The position numbers and the translations under genes are program-made. DNA of 64,000 nt from Acidimicrobiaceae bacterium (lineage in GTDB: Bacteria > Actinomycetota > Acidimicrobiia > Acidimicrobiales > Ilumatobacteraceae), in contig BGOG01000007.1 in assembly GCA_003569125.1 (NCBI GenBank), positions 1-64,000 on the forward strand, read 5' to 3'. The notes under the pieces were generated by a model that was not told the origin of the DNA, searched no databases, and worked only from the letters and a program-made list of their open reading frames with translations. This document shows positions 52,030 through 62,204 of this stretch, piece by piece. The stretch's first letter is position 1. Each line of letters opens with the position of its first letter.

Positions 52030-52821
52030 TTATGGTCGGGATTTGACCACGCCACAGATCTGCGGCAGAACCTCAGAAATTGCGCTATTCACGATCACAT
52101 CGGCGTAGTGATCCATCTCTGTTTGTTGCCCATTGACGATTATCACTTTCGCGCCCGAATTTTTTGCACGAGGCAAAGTATTGGCCGCAGGAAAAACCGA
52201 CAACGACGAACCGACCGCAATAAAAACATCACAATTAGAACTGGCTTCGAGTGCGCGAGCCATCACATCTTGGTCCAGTGGCTGGCCAAACAAAATTGTG
52301 TCGCTCTTCAATATTCCATCGCAAAGTTCACATCGTGGATCGGCGTCACCAGCCATAACCCTCTCAAGCGCTTGGGTCATCGGGCGACGATCTTTGCAAC
52401 TCCAACAACATGTGCGATGAAGTGTGCCGTGCACTTCTAGAACTTTGCCCGGATCATGACCAGCACGCTGATGTAACTCATCGACATTTTGAGTGATCAA
52501 TGCGACCAGACAATCTCGCTTCTCGAGTTCGAACAATGCCTTGTGTCCAGCATTTGGTTGCGGGTCACCACCAATCCACTTAACACGGTTTTGCCACGAG
52601 CGCTTTCGAAGTTCGTGATCATCCAGATAGTGCCGAAGTGTCGCCGCTCGCTCGGCGTCTGGATTGAGCGTCCATAAACCTTTTGGGCCACGAAAGTCTG
52701 GAATACCCGAATCAGTCGAAATTCCGGCGCCAGTTAGAACCGTTATTCGACGCGCGTCGGCGACGAGTTTGCAGGCAGTTTCTAACGCCAGAGGGTCTGC
52801 ACCTGAGTTTTGATGATCCAC
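52030..52821 (-). CDS. Sir2-family NAD-dependent protein deacylase
   Basis: RITVLTGAGISTDSGIPDFRGPKGLWTLNPDAE...ITQNVDELHQRAGHDPGKVLEVHGTLHRTCCWSCK...SDTILFGQPLDQDVMARALEASSNCDVFIAVGSSLSVFPAANTLP. Confidence 0.95.
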   Translation of the reverse strand: MDHQNSGADPLALETACKLVADARRITVLTGAGISTDSGIPDFRGPKGLWTLNPDAERAATLRHYLDDHELRKRSWQNRVKWIGGDPQPNAGHKALFELEKRDCLVALITQNVDELHQRAGHDPGKVLEVHGTLHRTCCWSCKDRRPMTQALERVMAGDADPRCELCDGILKSDTILFGQPLDQDVMARALEASSNCDVFIAVGSSLSVFPAANTLPRAKNSGAKVIIVNGQQTEMDHYADVIVNSAISEVLPQICGVVKSRP

Positions 52822-52838
52822 CACCCGACTATTCTTGC

Positions 52839-53312
52839 GTGAAATTTTACGAATTCGCACCGCAAACGAAATTAAACGCACACACGGTTGTTATGAACTC
52901 AAATCTTTGTGACTTTTCTAATAGTGAAATATTTGTTTCAGAATGGGTTGACCCTGTTGTCAATATCTCAGGCTTTGATACTTGTAGTGAGTACGTCGAA
53001 ACATTTTGGCTCGGCATCATCGGTCCAAGTGCCACCTGGGCAATGAGGTTCTTGGCCCGCGAACTCGAAGTCTTTCCAAATGGATATTGCCTCGACCTCA
53101 ATGACACGGCGATGGCGCTCGGTTTGGCTTTTCGCAATGGCAGCGGGTCATTAGAACGAGCAATTCAACGCTGTGCAACGTTCGGTCTGGTCGCACAACT
53201 GCCGCAGACTTTGGCTGTGCGTCGTCGTGTGCCGACGATAACTAAGAGACAGCTATTGCGACTGCCGACGACTTTGCAACATAGCCACAGTCAACTTTTT
53301 GCGACTAGTTGA
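52839..53312 (+). CDS. Conserved hypothetical protein (possible actinobacterial regulator-like)
   Basis: Divergent from sir2; VKFYEFAPQTKLNAHTVVMNSNLCDFSN...GPSATWAMRFLARELEVFPNGYCLDLNDTAMALGLAFRNGSGSLERAIQRCATFGLVAQLPQTLAVRRRVPTITKRQLLRLP. The upstream part of the ORF overlaps sir2 and is probably not coding. Confidence 0.7.
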   Translation: MKFYEFAPQTKLNAHTVVMNSNLCDFSNSEIFVSEWVDPVVNISGFDTCSEYVETFWLGIIGPSATWAMRFLARELEVFPNGYCLDLNDTAMALGLAFRNGSGSLERAIQRCATFGLVAQLPQTLAVRRRVPTITKRQLLRLPTTLQHSHSQLFATS

Positions 53313-53335
53313 TTACCGCGATTAAATAAACCTCG

Positions 53336-54562
53336 CTATTTTTCCGAAACTTTGCGCCGAATTTCGACGATCTTTTCGTGATCGTGGTTGGCGTCGTCGC
53401 CGTGTTCGGCAAGTGCCGCAGTTCGATCTTTCGCAGCTTCACGCTCGGCAATAGTCGTGTCGACGCGCATTAGTGCGGCATCGGTGCCATGCTCGTGAAT
53501 AAACGTTGCCCACTCGACAAGAGATTCAACCATCTCAGACTCTGGCACAACCGCAACGTTGCGACCTTTGACAAACAGGTGACCACGTTTATTGCCGGCG
53601 GCGATTCCTAAATCGGCCTCGCGTGCCTCACCTGGTCCATTGACGACGCAACCCATAACGGCAATCTGTAACGGTAGTTTCTTGTCGGCGAATGCGGCCT
53701 GGGCTCGTTGTGCAATATCGATCACATCAACTTCGGCACGCCCACAACTCGGACAGGCGATCAAATCGACATTTTTTCTCTCGCGTAAACCGAGTGCCTC
53801 CAACAATTGTCGACCCGCACGGGCTTCTTCGATCGGGTCAGCCGTCAGGCTGTAACGAATCGTGTCGCCGATGCCTTCAAGTAAAAGTGTCGAGATACCA
53901 GCCGTGGCTTTAATCAAACCGCCGGGCAGTGGGCCAGCTTCGGTCACGCCGAGATGTAGCGGAAAGTCTGTGATCGCACTCAGCATGCGATAAGCCTCCA
54001 CCATCAACGGAACATTCGATGCTTTGACCGAAATTTTTACTAGATCAAAATCGACTTCTTCGAAATATTTTAGTTCTTGTTGCGCCGATTCAACCATCGC
54101 TTCGGCCGTGAGCCCACCATGTTTTTCGTAAAGAGATGAATCCAACGAACCACCATTGACTCCGATACGAATCGAAACCCCGCGATCACGGGCTTCCGAT
54201 GCGACCGCCTTGATGTGTTCTGGTTTGCGAATATTGCCGGGGTTGAGACGCAAGCCGTGCACTCCGGCCTCAAGTGCCGCTAGCGCCATGCGATATTGGT
54301 GATGAATGTCGGCGATGATCGGCACAGGCGAACGCGGCACAATTTGCGCCAGCCCTTCGGCGGCCTGGGCGTCGTTGCATGTGCAACGCACAATGTCGCA
54401 GCCGGCGGCAGCCAAGGCATAAATCTGTTGCAAAGTACCTTCGACATCTGCAGTTTTCGTGATCGTCATTGATTGCACGCTGATCGGTGCGTCGCCGCCG
54501 ACCAGAACTTTGCCGACTTTTATCTGTCGGGTTTTTTTTCGGTCGTACTGCAATTGGGCCAT
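53336..54562 (-). CDS. ispG: 4-hydroxy-3-methylbut-2-enyl diphosphate synthase (flavodoxin)
   Basis: RKKTRQIKVGKVLVGGDAPISVQSMTITKTADVEGTLQQIYALAAAGCDIVRCTCND...RLNPGNIRKPEHIKAV...VIACPSCGRAEVDV...IAVMGCVVNGPGEAREADLGIAAG. Confidence 0.97.
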   Translation of the reverse strand: MAQLQYDRKKTRQIKVGKVLVGGDAPISVQSMTITKTADVEGTLQQIYALAAAGCDIVRCTCNDAQAAEGLAQIVPRSPVPIIADIHHQYRMALAALEAGVHGLRLNPGNIRKPEHIKAVASEARDRGVSIRIGVNGGSLDSSLYEKHGGLTAEAMVESAQQELKYFEEVDFDLVKISVKASNVPLMVEAYRMLSAITDFPLHLGVTEAGPLPGGLIKATAGISTLLLEGIGDTIRYSLTADPIEEARAGRQLLEALGLRERKNVDLIACPSCGRAEVDVIDIAQRAQAAFADKKLPLQIAVMGCVVNGPGEAREADLGIAAGNKRGHLFVKGRNVAVVPESEMVESLVEWATFIHEHGTDAALMRVDTTIAEREAAKDRTAALAEHGDDANHDHEKIVEIRRKVSEK

Positions 54563-54577
54563 GATAAATAAATCTAA

Positions 54578-55824
54578 TCAGCCAAGCGGACTAGTGACAT
54601 CGAGATACAAACCGGCAAAAAGCAACATTGCCAATAACGCAACAACAGTTGTCGCCACCGGAACCATCTTGCCAACGTCGGCTCGATAAATGCGACCGTG
54701 ACGAGATCGAAAACGCTCGTAAGTTGCAATGGCTGCGTGACCCCCGTCAAAGGGCAAAAGTGGCAACATATTAAAAACACCGACAAATACATTGACACTC
54801 GCCAACATGATCAAAATTCCCTTGAGACCTTCGCTGCGACCAATCTCGCCGCCCACTTGACTCGCCCCGACGACGGTCGTCGGACGAGTTAACGGGTCGG
54901 GTTGGTCAGCGACAACATTCGAAAAAATATTCGCGGGGTTGATCACGACAAACACACCAGCGACAGATGCACGCGCTGCCGTTGCTACATCAGCCAGCCC
55001 GTAACCGACTGCGCTGAAAATATTTTGCCGCACATATTTATAAGAGTCTGTCGAAACACCTAAAAAGGCAATCTGAGGATTAGCCGGATTGCTGATTAAT
55101 TTTGCCTGCCGAGAAAACACCAAATCATCGCGTTGAATTTTGACATCAACTGCATCACCCGGTTTGTATGCGACGATCGCCGCGATCAATTCTGATCTGG
55201 AGGTGATTTCAGTTTCGTTGATCGCCAAAATCTGGTCGCCGTCTCGTAACCCAATTTCTTCGGCAGGCGAACCACTGGCTGGCGCGGTGACGACATGCAA
55301 CACTTTGGTGTTGCCGAACCTGCCGGCGGTTGCATAAACGCCGATAAACAAAGTTACGGCGATGATCATGTGCATTACCGAGCCGGCAGTAATCACAAAG
55401 ATTCTTTTCGGATACGACTGTTGGCGATACGCGCGAGGCTCGTCGGCAGGGTCACATTCATCCAAATTATTCATGCCAACGATTCTCACAAACGCACCGA
55501 TCGGCAAGGCTCGCACGCCGAATTCAACTTCACCTCGCTTTGTGCTCCAAACTCTTGGTCCAAAGCCCATATAAAACTGGGTTACCTTCATGCCGCTTCG
55601 CCGCGCACTGACGAAGTGCCCGAGTTCGTGTAAAAAACCGAAATGATCAGACCGAACACGAACAGCAACGACCACGGATTTTTGACGCCGAGCCATGCGA
55701 GCAGACCGACGACAACAACGACAGTCGTCCAAGTGGTCGCCGCATTATTTTTTACGACATCTTGATCCTCAACCGCCCCACCGGCAGCAATCTCATTGCG
55801 AAACTTCGAATATAACGAACTCAA
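54578..55824 (-). CDS. rseP: RIP/site-2 metalloprotease (M50, RseP-like), one frameshift
   Basis: PWSLLFVFGLIISV / FLHELGHFVSARRSGMKVTQFYMGFGPRVWSTKRGEVEFGVRALPIGAFVRIVGMNN...PDZ...FVGVFNMLPLLPFDGGHAAIATYERFRSR. Break in a T6 run near 55.64 kb, inside the HExxH-proximal segment. Confidence 0.93.
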
Positions 55825-56984
55825 CTTGCAGATTCCTTTCGCACCAGGTCTCGAGCCCGATGACGCGCAGTTTTGTCTGCTTCTAAAATATCTTCAACTT
55901 GTTTGGGTATTAGACCGTCATGGTGTTGCATGGTTGCTTCAATGATGGTCGGAATTTGCGACCATTGCACCACACCAGCAAGAAAAGCCTCGACTGCAAT
56001 TTCATTGGCGGCGCTCAACCAAGCAGGTGCCGTACCGCCAATTCGGCCTGCGGCATAAGCCAGGTCAAGGCAGCGAAATGTGTCACGGTCGGGTTGTTCA
56101 AAATCAAGTCGAGAAAGTTTCGTCCAGTCAATCGCGCCGAAACCTACGGTTGAGCGTTGCGGATACTCGAGCGCATATGCAATTGGCAATCGCATATCCG
56201 GCAACGACAACTGCGCGATCGTCGCACCGTCACGAAATTCGACCATTGAGTGCACGATTGATTGCAGGTGAACAACAACATCAATCGACGAATAATCTAA
56301 CCCGAACAATTCGTGGGCTTCAATGACTTCGAGACCTTTATTCATCAAAGTCGAAGAGTCAACCGTAATTTTTGGCCCCATTGACCATGTCGGGTGCTTC
56401 AATGCATCTTTGATCGTCACGGCTTTTAAGGATTCTTTTGTGCGTCCCCTGAACGGGCCACCACTCGCGGTCAGCAGAAGTTTTGCCACGTCGCGCGAAC
56501 TATTTTCAGAACTTCGCAAACATTGATGAATCGCGCAGTGCTCGCTATCAACCGGGATAATCTCGGCGCCGGCAATTTTTCGTAACGGCGCAACGACCGG
56601 TCCCGCGGCAATCAGACTTTCTTTGTTCGCTAGGGCGAGTCGCTTGCCTGCTTTGAGCGTTGCAATCGTCACCGACAAACCAGCAAATCCAACGACACCG
56701 TTGACAACGACATCGGCGATGCCAGCCAACTGCGCGGGATCAACCGCAACTTCAATCGTCGGATCTGTCGCCAAAAGTTCTCGAGCAACATTTTTTCGCG
56801 CCGACTCATCGGTCACAACAACTAACTTTGGTTTAAAAGTTCGAGCCTGGGCAACTATTTCTTCAACTGAAGAATTCGCACTTATCGCAACTACCTCGTA
56901 GTCGCCAAGTTTTGACGCTTTGATTACCTCGAGAGTTTGCTTGCCAATTGAACCTGTTGAACCAGCAATTGCAACGCGCTTCAC
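55821..56984 (-). CDS. dxr: 1-deoxy-D-xylulose-5-phosphate reductoisomerase
   Basis: MKRVAIAGSTGSIGKQTLEVIKAS...ALANKESLIAAGPVV...IIPVDSEHCAIHQCL...LTASGGPFRGRTKESL...TWSMGPKITVDSSTLMNKGLEVIEAHELFG. Confidence 0.97.
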   Translation of the reverse strand: MKRVAIAGSTGSIGKQTLEVIKASKLGDYEVVAISANSSVEEIVAQARTFKPKLVVVTDESARKNVARELLATDPTIEVAVDPAQLAGIADVVVNGVVGFAGLSVTIATLKAGKRLALANKESLIAAGPVVAPLRKIAGAEIIPVDSEHCAIHQCLRSSENSSRDVAKLLLTASGGPFRGRTKESLKAVTIKDALKHPTWSMGPKITVDSSTLMNKGLEVIEAHELFGLDYSSIDVVVHLQSIVHSMVEFRDGATIAQLSLPDMRLPIAYALEYPQRSTVGFGAIDWTKLSRLDFEQPDRDTFRCLDLAYAAGRIGGTAPAWLSAANEIAVEAFLAGVVQWSQIPTIIEATMQHHDGLIPKQVEDILEADKTARHRARDLVRKESAS

Positions 56985-56987
56985 AGA

Positions 56988-58424
56988 TCAAGCAGCCCAA
57001 GGGGTGAGCACCAACATCAAATAATAAATAATTGGCAAGGTAAACAACATGCTGTCAAAGCGATCAAGTGCTCCACCGTGCCCGCGCAATAGGGTGCCGA
57101 AATCTTTGATATCCATACTTCGTTTGATCATCGATTCGGTGAGGTCACCAATTGGCCCGACAATCGAAATTACGGCGGCGATGATCAGCCAATGACTCAA
57201 CTTTGTCCAAGTTCCACTTTGCATGCCCGCACCGATGACCACGGCGAAAGTGCCGATTGCTCCACCGACGAATCCTTCCATTGTCTTACCCGGGCTGATC
57301 CAAGCCCGAAGCGGAGTTCGGCCAGTGGCCATTCCGACAAAAAATGCCATCACATCATTGGCGATCACGCCGATAACAATTAAAAATAGCGTGTCGGTTC
57401 CGACATTTTCAAAGCCGATTCCCGTGTTTGAAATCCGCAAAATGAGCGCTCCATAAGAGCCGAACAATCCGATCCAGATAATGCCGAGCATTGTCAGACC
57501 CAAGTTTGGCGCTGGGTCGCTCTCGACCGATGTTGTGCCGATAAAACTCACGGCCGCGGCGATAAACGCGAACGCAAACACGAGCGGAAGCGCCGCGTCT
57601 CCGACCCAGTATGCGGCAGATGGGCAAGCAATACATGACACGACTCCGACGATCATCGCCGGCTGATATCCGGTTATCGACGTCTGTGAAAAAAATTCAA
57701 CCGAAGCCAGCGCCAAAACAATAATAAGCAAACTCACCACCGCGACCGGGCCGACCAAAGTTGCGCCAATATAGATTGCGCCCAGTAAAGCTCCGACTGC
57801 TGTTGCCGTCGGAATATCTCGCTTGGCGACAGATTGCGGTTGTCCTGGCGAATTTGTACGCACTTTGCGACGGGGGCCGGTACCTGAATCGCTTTGAGAA
57901 TTGGTTCGCGCGCGACGGACTTGTTGCGGTTGGGTTCGGGTGACCCGACCTGTCGAGTCGCGACGAACTGCTCCAGTAGAGTCACGACGAATTGAACCAG
58001 ACGAATCTCGCTCCGATGGGTTTGCGACTAGCGCTGGGCGATTCTGCTCACCTGTTGAATCGCCACCAATGGTAATTCGACCTTCGCGCGTATTTCGAGA
58101 AATGGGTGGCGGAGCCCTATTCGGCTCAATGCGACGAGAGCCACCGGTCAGATTAATTCGCTCGCGTGCATCTCCTCTGGCAGGTGTCGGCGAGATCGTG
58201 TCTTCAGAAATTTGGATTATTCCCGCGGATGGCTCACTCGATGCCGCGGTCACCTGGGGTATCTGCTCGGTCCTTATGCCGGAAAACGAATCTATCGGCG
58301 TTGGATCATCATCATCGGCAAATTTGACCACCCCGAAATCGTCACCAAAATCAACGGTTGACTCGATTTGAACGCGCTCAGGCATGACTGGTGTGTCGTC
58401 ATTTGAAAAGTCTTCACCATCCAT
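56988..58424 (-). CDS. cdsA: Phosphatidate cytidylyltransferase with long disordered, repeat-containing N-terminal extension
   Basis: C-terminal RTPLRAWISPGKTMEGFVGGAIGTFAVVIGAGM...VGPIGDLTESMIKRSMDIKDFGTLLRGHGGALDRFDSMLFTLPIIYYL; about 200-residue Ser/Thr/Arg-rich N-terminus. Confidence 0.94.
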   Translation of the reverse strand: MDGEDFSNDDTPVMPERVQIESTVDFGDDFGVVKFADDDDPTPIDSFSGIRTEQIPQVTAASSEPSAGIIQISEDTISPTPARGDARERINLTGGSRRIEPNRAPPPISRNTREGRITIGGDSTGEQNRPALVANPSERDSSGSIRRDSTGAVRRDSTGRVTRTQPQQVRRARTNSQSDSGTGPRRKVRTNSPGQPQSVAKRDIPTATAVGALLGAIYIGATLVGPVAVVSLLIIVLALASVEFFSQTSITGYQPAMIVGVVSCIACPSAAYWVGDAALPLVFAFAFIAAAVSFIGTTSVESDPAPNLGLTMLGIIWIGLFGSYGALILRISNTGIGFENVGTDTLFLIVIGVIANDVMAFFVGMATGRTPLRAWISPGKTMEGFVGGAIGTFAVVIGAGMQSGTWTKLSHWLIIAAVISIVGPIGDLTESMIKRSMDIKDFGTLLRGHGGALDRFDSMLFTLPIIYYLMLVLTPWAA

Positions 58425-58505
58425 ATTTTTAGACCCCTCTATAGTTCTTGATCGGTACTTTCAAGAGATTTTAAGCCTCCGAAAAATTATTGCCTAACAA
58501 CAAGA

Positions 58506-59063
58506 CTAGACCTCAAGCAGTTCGTGCTCCTTGCGCGTAAAAGCCTTGTCAATAGTGTCAACCGTGGCTTGGGTCAGTTGCTCGAGCTCTTTTTCGGCTC
58601 GATCTAGTTCGTCTTGCGAAATATCGCCATCTTTTTTCGCCGTCTCGAATATTTTTCTGGCGTCGCGACGCACATTACGCACCGCGATGCGACCCTCTTC
58701 GGCCATATTTTTTACGACTTTGACGAACTCTTTGCGCCGCTCTTCGGTGAGCGCCGGAAAGTTGAGCCGGATAACGACTCCATCATTGCTCGGTGACAAT
58801 CCGAGGTCGCTGGCTTGAATTGCTTTTTCTATCGCCGCAATCGAACCACGATCGTGTGGCTTGACGACCAACATTCTTGCTTCTGGCACCTGAAACGACG
58901 CGAGTTGTTGCAAGGGCACGAACGCACCGAAATATTCAACTTGAATCTTGTCGACTAGCGACGCATTCGCGCGCCCGGTTCGCACACCGATAAATTGTGC
59001 CTGCACGTGATCCACCGCCTTGCCCATATTCTCGATCGCCTCAAGCAGAGTTTCGTCTATCAC
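58506..59063 (-). CDS. frr: Ribosome recycling factor
   Basis: [91 protein letters not shown]. Confidence 0.98.
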   Translation of the reverse strand: MIDETLLEAIENMGKAVDHVQAQFIGVRTGRANASLVDKIQVEYFGAFVPLQQLASFQVPEARMLVVKPHDRGSIAAIEKAIQASDLGLSPSNDGVVIRLNFPALTEERRKEFVKVVKNMAEEGRIAVRNVRRDARKIFETAKKDGDISQDELDRAEKELEQLTQATVDTIDKAFTRKEHELLEV

Positions 59064-59797
59064 CCGACGAATGTCCCGATCTGTTGACCCTCGAGAATTT
59101 TACGGACGTTGCCTTTTTCTAACAGGTTGAAAACCACGATCGGTATTTTGTTGTCCATGCAAAAAGTAATCGCTGTTGAATCCATAACTTTCAAACCTTT
59201 GCTGATCACGTCGATGTAACTGATCTGATCGAACCGAGTCGCGGTTTTATCCAACTTGGGGTCCGCCGTGTAAACACCGTCTACTCCCGAGTGTGTGCCT
59301 TTCAAAATTGCCTGAGCCGAAATTTCGGCGGCTCGCAAAGCCGCGGCCGTATCGGTAGTAAAAAATGGGTTGCCGGTTCCGCCCGCCAAAATTACGATGC
59401 GCCCTTTTTCGAGGTGACGCTCAGCGCGACGACGAATATATGGCTCGGCGACTTTTGGCATTTCAACGGCAGTCATCACCCGAGAGAACTGCCCGACTCT
59501 CTCAAATGCATCTTGAAGTGCGAGTGCGTTCATCACCGTGGCGATCATTCCCATGTAGTCGGCTTGGGCTTGATCCATTCCTTGACCAGCACCCTTGAGA
59601 CCACGCCAAAAGTTTCCGCCACCGACGACAACGGCAATGTCTACGTCGAGGTCACGACGAGTCTCGTGCACCTCGGTTGCAATTTGATGCAATACATCTG
59701 AATCAAGACCAAATCCAGTTGACTCAGCAAGCGCTTCGCCCGATAATTTTAAAACCACTCGTTTCCAACGAGGAGTTTTTGACGACGCACCTGCCAT
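59060..59797 (-). CDS. pyrH: Uridylate kinase
   Basis: [31 protein letters not shown]...[14 protein letters not shown]...[26 protein letters not shown]...[26 protein letters not shown]. Confidence 0.98.
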   Translation of the reverse strand: MAGASSKTPRWKRVVLKLSGEALAESTGFGLDSDVLHQIATEVHETRRDLDVDIAVVVGGGNFWRGLKGAGQGMDQAQADYMGMIATVMNALALQDAFERVGQFSRVMTAVEMPKVAEPYIRRRAERHLEKGRIVILAGGTGNPFFTTDTAAALRAAEISAQAILKGTHSGVDGVYTADPKLDKTATRFDQISYIDVISKGLKVMDSTAITFCMDNKIPIVVFNLLEKGNVRKILEGQQIGTFVG

Positions 59798-59803
59798 AGG
59801 TGA

Positions 59804-60592
59804 TTAGCCTATTTCAACCTGCGCAAAGCGAATGATTTTGGCAGAACCGATAATTTGAGCCACAGATTGCTTGTCATCCTTGGCGTATGGCTGCTCTAGC
59901 AAACAAATATCTTTGAAGAAACCAGTCACTCGCCCGTCAACGATCTTGGCGATCGCCTGTTCTGGCTTGCCTTCGTTTCGCGTCACGACTTCGAGAGTTG
60001 CCCGTTCGGCAGCGACTACCGAATCTGGAACATCGGTCTTTACCAGATATTTGGGTCTCGCAAAAGCGATATGAACCGCGACATCGTGCGCGAGTTCTTC
60101 TGTCGCACCTGACATTTCGATCAATACACCGTTGATTCCGCGACCACCCTGCAAGTGAGAGTACGAACCGATGATGTTTCCGGATGCCGCTTCAAATCGC
60201 ACGACGTCTCCGAGTTCGATTTTTTCTTTCAGCAAGATTTTTAGGTCTTCAAGTTGAGTCGCTCTTTGCGATACTGCCGCCTCACCTTTTTCTACGACTA
60301 GTGCCGCAAGTGCATCTGCCTCGGCTTTGAAACCGTCACTGCTCGCAACAAAGTCTGTTTCGCACTTCAACTTGACCATCGCCCCGATGTTGCCTTTAAC
60401 TAACATCGCCACAAGGCCTTGTGCATTGTCTCGATCGTCACGCTTGGCGCTCGCGGATAGTCCTTTTTCACGAAGCCACTGCTTGGCTGCTTCGAAATCT
60501 CCGTTTGCTTCTTCAAGTGCTTTTTTGCAGTCCATCATTCCGGCGCCAGTTGCCTGACGAAGAACCTGTACTTCTTTTGCTGTAAATGCCAT
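59804..60592 (-). CDS. tsf: Elongation factor Ts
   Basis: MAFTAKEVQVLRQATGAGMMDCKKALEEANGDFEAAKQWLREKGLSASAKRDDRDNAQGLV. Confidence 0.97.
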   Translation of the reverse strand: MAFTAKEVQVLRQATGAGMMDCKKALEEANGDFEAAKQWLREKGLSASAKRDDRDNAQGLVAMLVKGNIGAMVKLKCETDFVASSDGFKAEADALAALVVEKGEAAVSQRATQLEDLKILLKEKIELGDVVRFEAASGNIIGSYSHLQGGRGINGVLIEMSGATEELAHDVAVHIAFARPKYLVKTDVPDSVVAAERATLEVVTRNEGKPEQAIAKIVDGRVTGFFKDICLLEQPYAKDDKQSVAQIIGSAKIIRFAQVEIG

Positions 60593-60607
60593 CGTGATCA
60601 GTGCTAC

Positions 60608-61483
60608 CTAGTTCGTTTCTGGTTTTGTCGCGACTTTTGCATCGCGCTTTGCCATGTCGGCTGCGGCTTGCACCTTGGCGGCTTCTTGCTGCGCATCAAA
60701 TGCCGCTTGCTCTTCTGGCGTGCGAGTTGCTGGTGCAGGTGGCGGTATTGGTGCTGTTGAAGTGCCTGTTGTTGGCGCAGCACGCGGCGTCATTTTTTCG
60801 GCGATGTAACGACCTTCAATTACTGCTTCGGCGATAACTCGGGCCATCAACTCGTTGGCACGAATCGCGTCGTCGTTTCCGGGGATCGGATAATCGATCA
60901 CATCAGGGTTGACATTCGTGTCAACGACTCCGATTACTGGGATACCGAGTTTGCGCGCTTCGGTAACCGCGATGTGCTCTTTGAGTGTGTCGACAACGAA
61001 AATCGCATTTGGTCGACGACCCATCGAGCGAATGCCCGACAAGTTGCGCTGCAACTTCTCAAGTTCGCGACCAATCAACAATGCTTCTTTTTTCGGCATC
61101 AATTCGAATTCACCGGTGTCTCGTAGGCGCTCGTATTCTTGCATTTTGCTAACGCGCTTCGAGATCGTGTCGAAGTTCGTCAACATTCCGCCAAGCCAAC
61201 GCTCGTTGACATATGGCATGCCGCAATGATCAGCGAAAAGTCGAACAGGGTCTTGAGCCTGCTTTTTTGTGCCGACGAATAAAATATTTCCACCGTTGGC
61301 GACGAGATCGCGAACGAATCTGTAGGCATCTTCGATGCGAACAAGGGTCTGTTCGAGGTCAATGATGTAAATGCCGTTGCGCTCACCATAAATGAACCGC
61401 TTCATTCGCGGATCCCAACGGGCTGTGCGATGACCGAAGTGAACTCCAGCCTCAAGCATCTGACGCATGCTGATAATTGCCAT
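60608..61483 (-). CDS. rpsB: 30S ribosomal protein S2
   Basis: [78 protein letters not shown]; start moved to the internal Met at 61483. Confidence 0.97.
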   Translation of the reverse strand: MAIISMRQMLEAGVHFGHRTARWDPRMKRFIYGERNGIYIIDLEQTLVRIEDAYRFVRDLVANGGNILFVGTKKQAQDPVRLFADHCGMPYVNERWLGGMLTNFDTISKRVSKMQEYERLRDTGEFELMPKKEALLIGRELEKLQRNLSGIRSMGRRPNAIFVVDTLKEHIAVTEARKLGIPVIGVVDTNVNPDVIDYPIPGNDDAIRANELMARVIAEAVIEGRYIAEKMTPRAAPTTGTSTAPIPPPAPATRTPEEQAAFDAQQEAAKVQAAADMAKRDAKVATKPETN

Positions 61484-61629
61484 AACTATTTGCCTTTCTG
61501 TGGTTGAGTGCATGGTCTCCCGCGCCGAAGCGACCACAGGATGGAAACCGTGCAATTTAATATTGGGATAAAATTTTTAGCTGCTTCTTCTAGCCCCAGA
61601 ATTCTAGCGGTTTGCACGCCAAAACGGCT

Positions 61630-62181
61630 TCAGCAAGACGAATCTAGATCTACTGACTTAGAGCCACTATCGATACCAGAGATCAAGACTGCATGCCTTA
61701 AATCGTCTGTATTTTGCGCCAAATACTTGGCGGGATCAACATAAATATCGCTTGTTGCAATCGCTCCAGCGCTATTGCCGCCGCGACTTTCGCGTACCCC
61801 GAAATAAAGTGTCGTAGTTGTTGTGGCAATGATCTGACCAGCCACGACAAAATCGCCGATTCGTAAATCACTCGTCGAAATTGAACCGTATGTCAGTCGT
61901 CGGCCAGCGGCAGTTCTGATTACAAGATATTTTTTGTTTGCGACTACGCCGAAATAACTCACGATGCCACTGGCCCCAGCGACAATTGGTGTGCCTGGTT
62001 GCGTTGCATAATCAATGCCCCGATTGCCTGCACATCGATCACAACGAGGCTGTCGAAACGGATCGCTGATCGTGGCATTGTAAGCGGCGCCGATTGGAGC
62101 AACCAGTTTGCAGGCACTTAAATTTTGCGGTGCCAGCCCCGCCAAAATCAAAACACCGGCTACAAAACTGGAAACAAGCAA
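61630..62181 (-). CDS. M23-family peptidase-like secreted protein
   Basis: Signal-like N-terminus; LVAPIGAAYNATISDPFRQPRCDRCAGNRGIDYATQPGTPIVAGASGIVSYFGVVANKKYLVIRTAAGRRLTYGSI...VVAGQIIATTTTTLYFGVRE. Confidence 0.88.
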   Translation of the reverse strand: MLVSSFVAGVLILAGLAPQNLSACKLVAPIGAAYNATISDPFRQPRCDRCAGNRGIDYATQPGTPIVAGASGIVSYFGVVANKKYLVIRTAAGRRLTYGSISTSDLRIGDFVVAGQIIATTTTTLYFGVRESRGGNSAGAIATSDIYVDPAKYLAQNTDDLRHAVLISGIDSGSKSVDLDSSC

Positions 62182-62204
62182 AACGCTAATTAACAGTTTA
62201 AATT

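Noticed and set aside
52683-52838. N-terminal extension of the 52683..53312 ORF
   Set aside because: It overlaps the divergent sir2 gene on the opposite strand; a GTG start near 52839 is more plausible.
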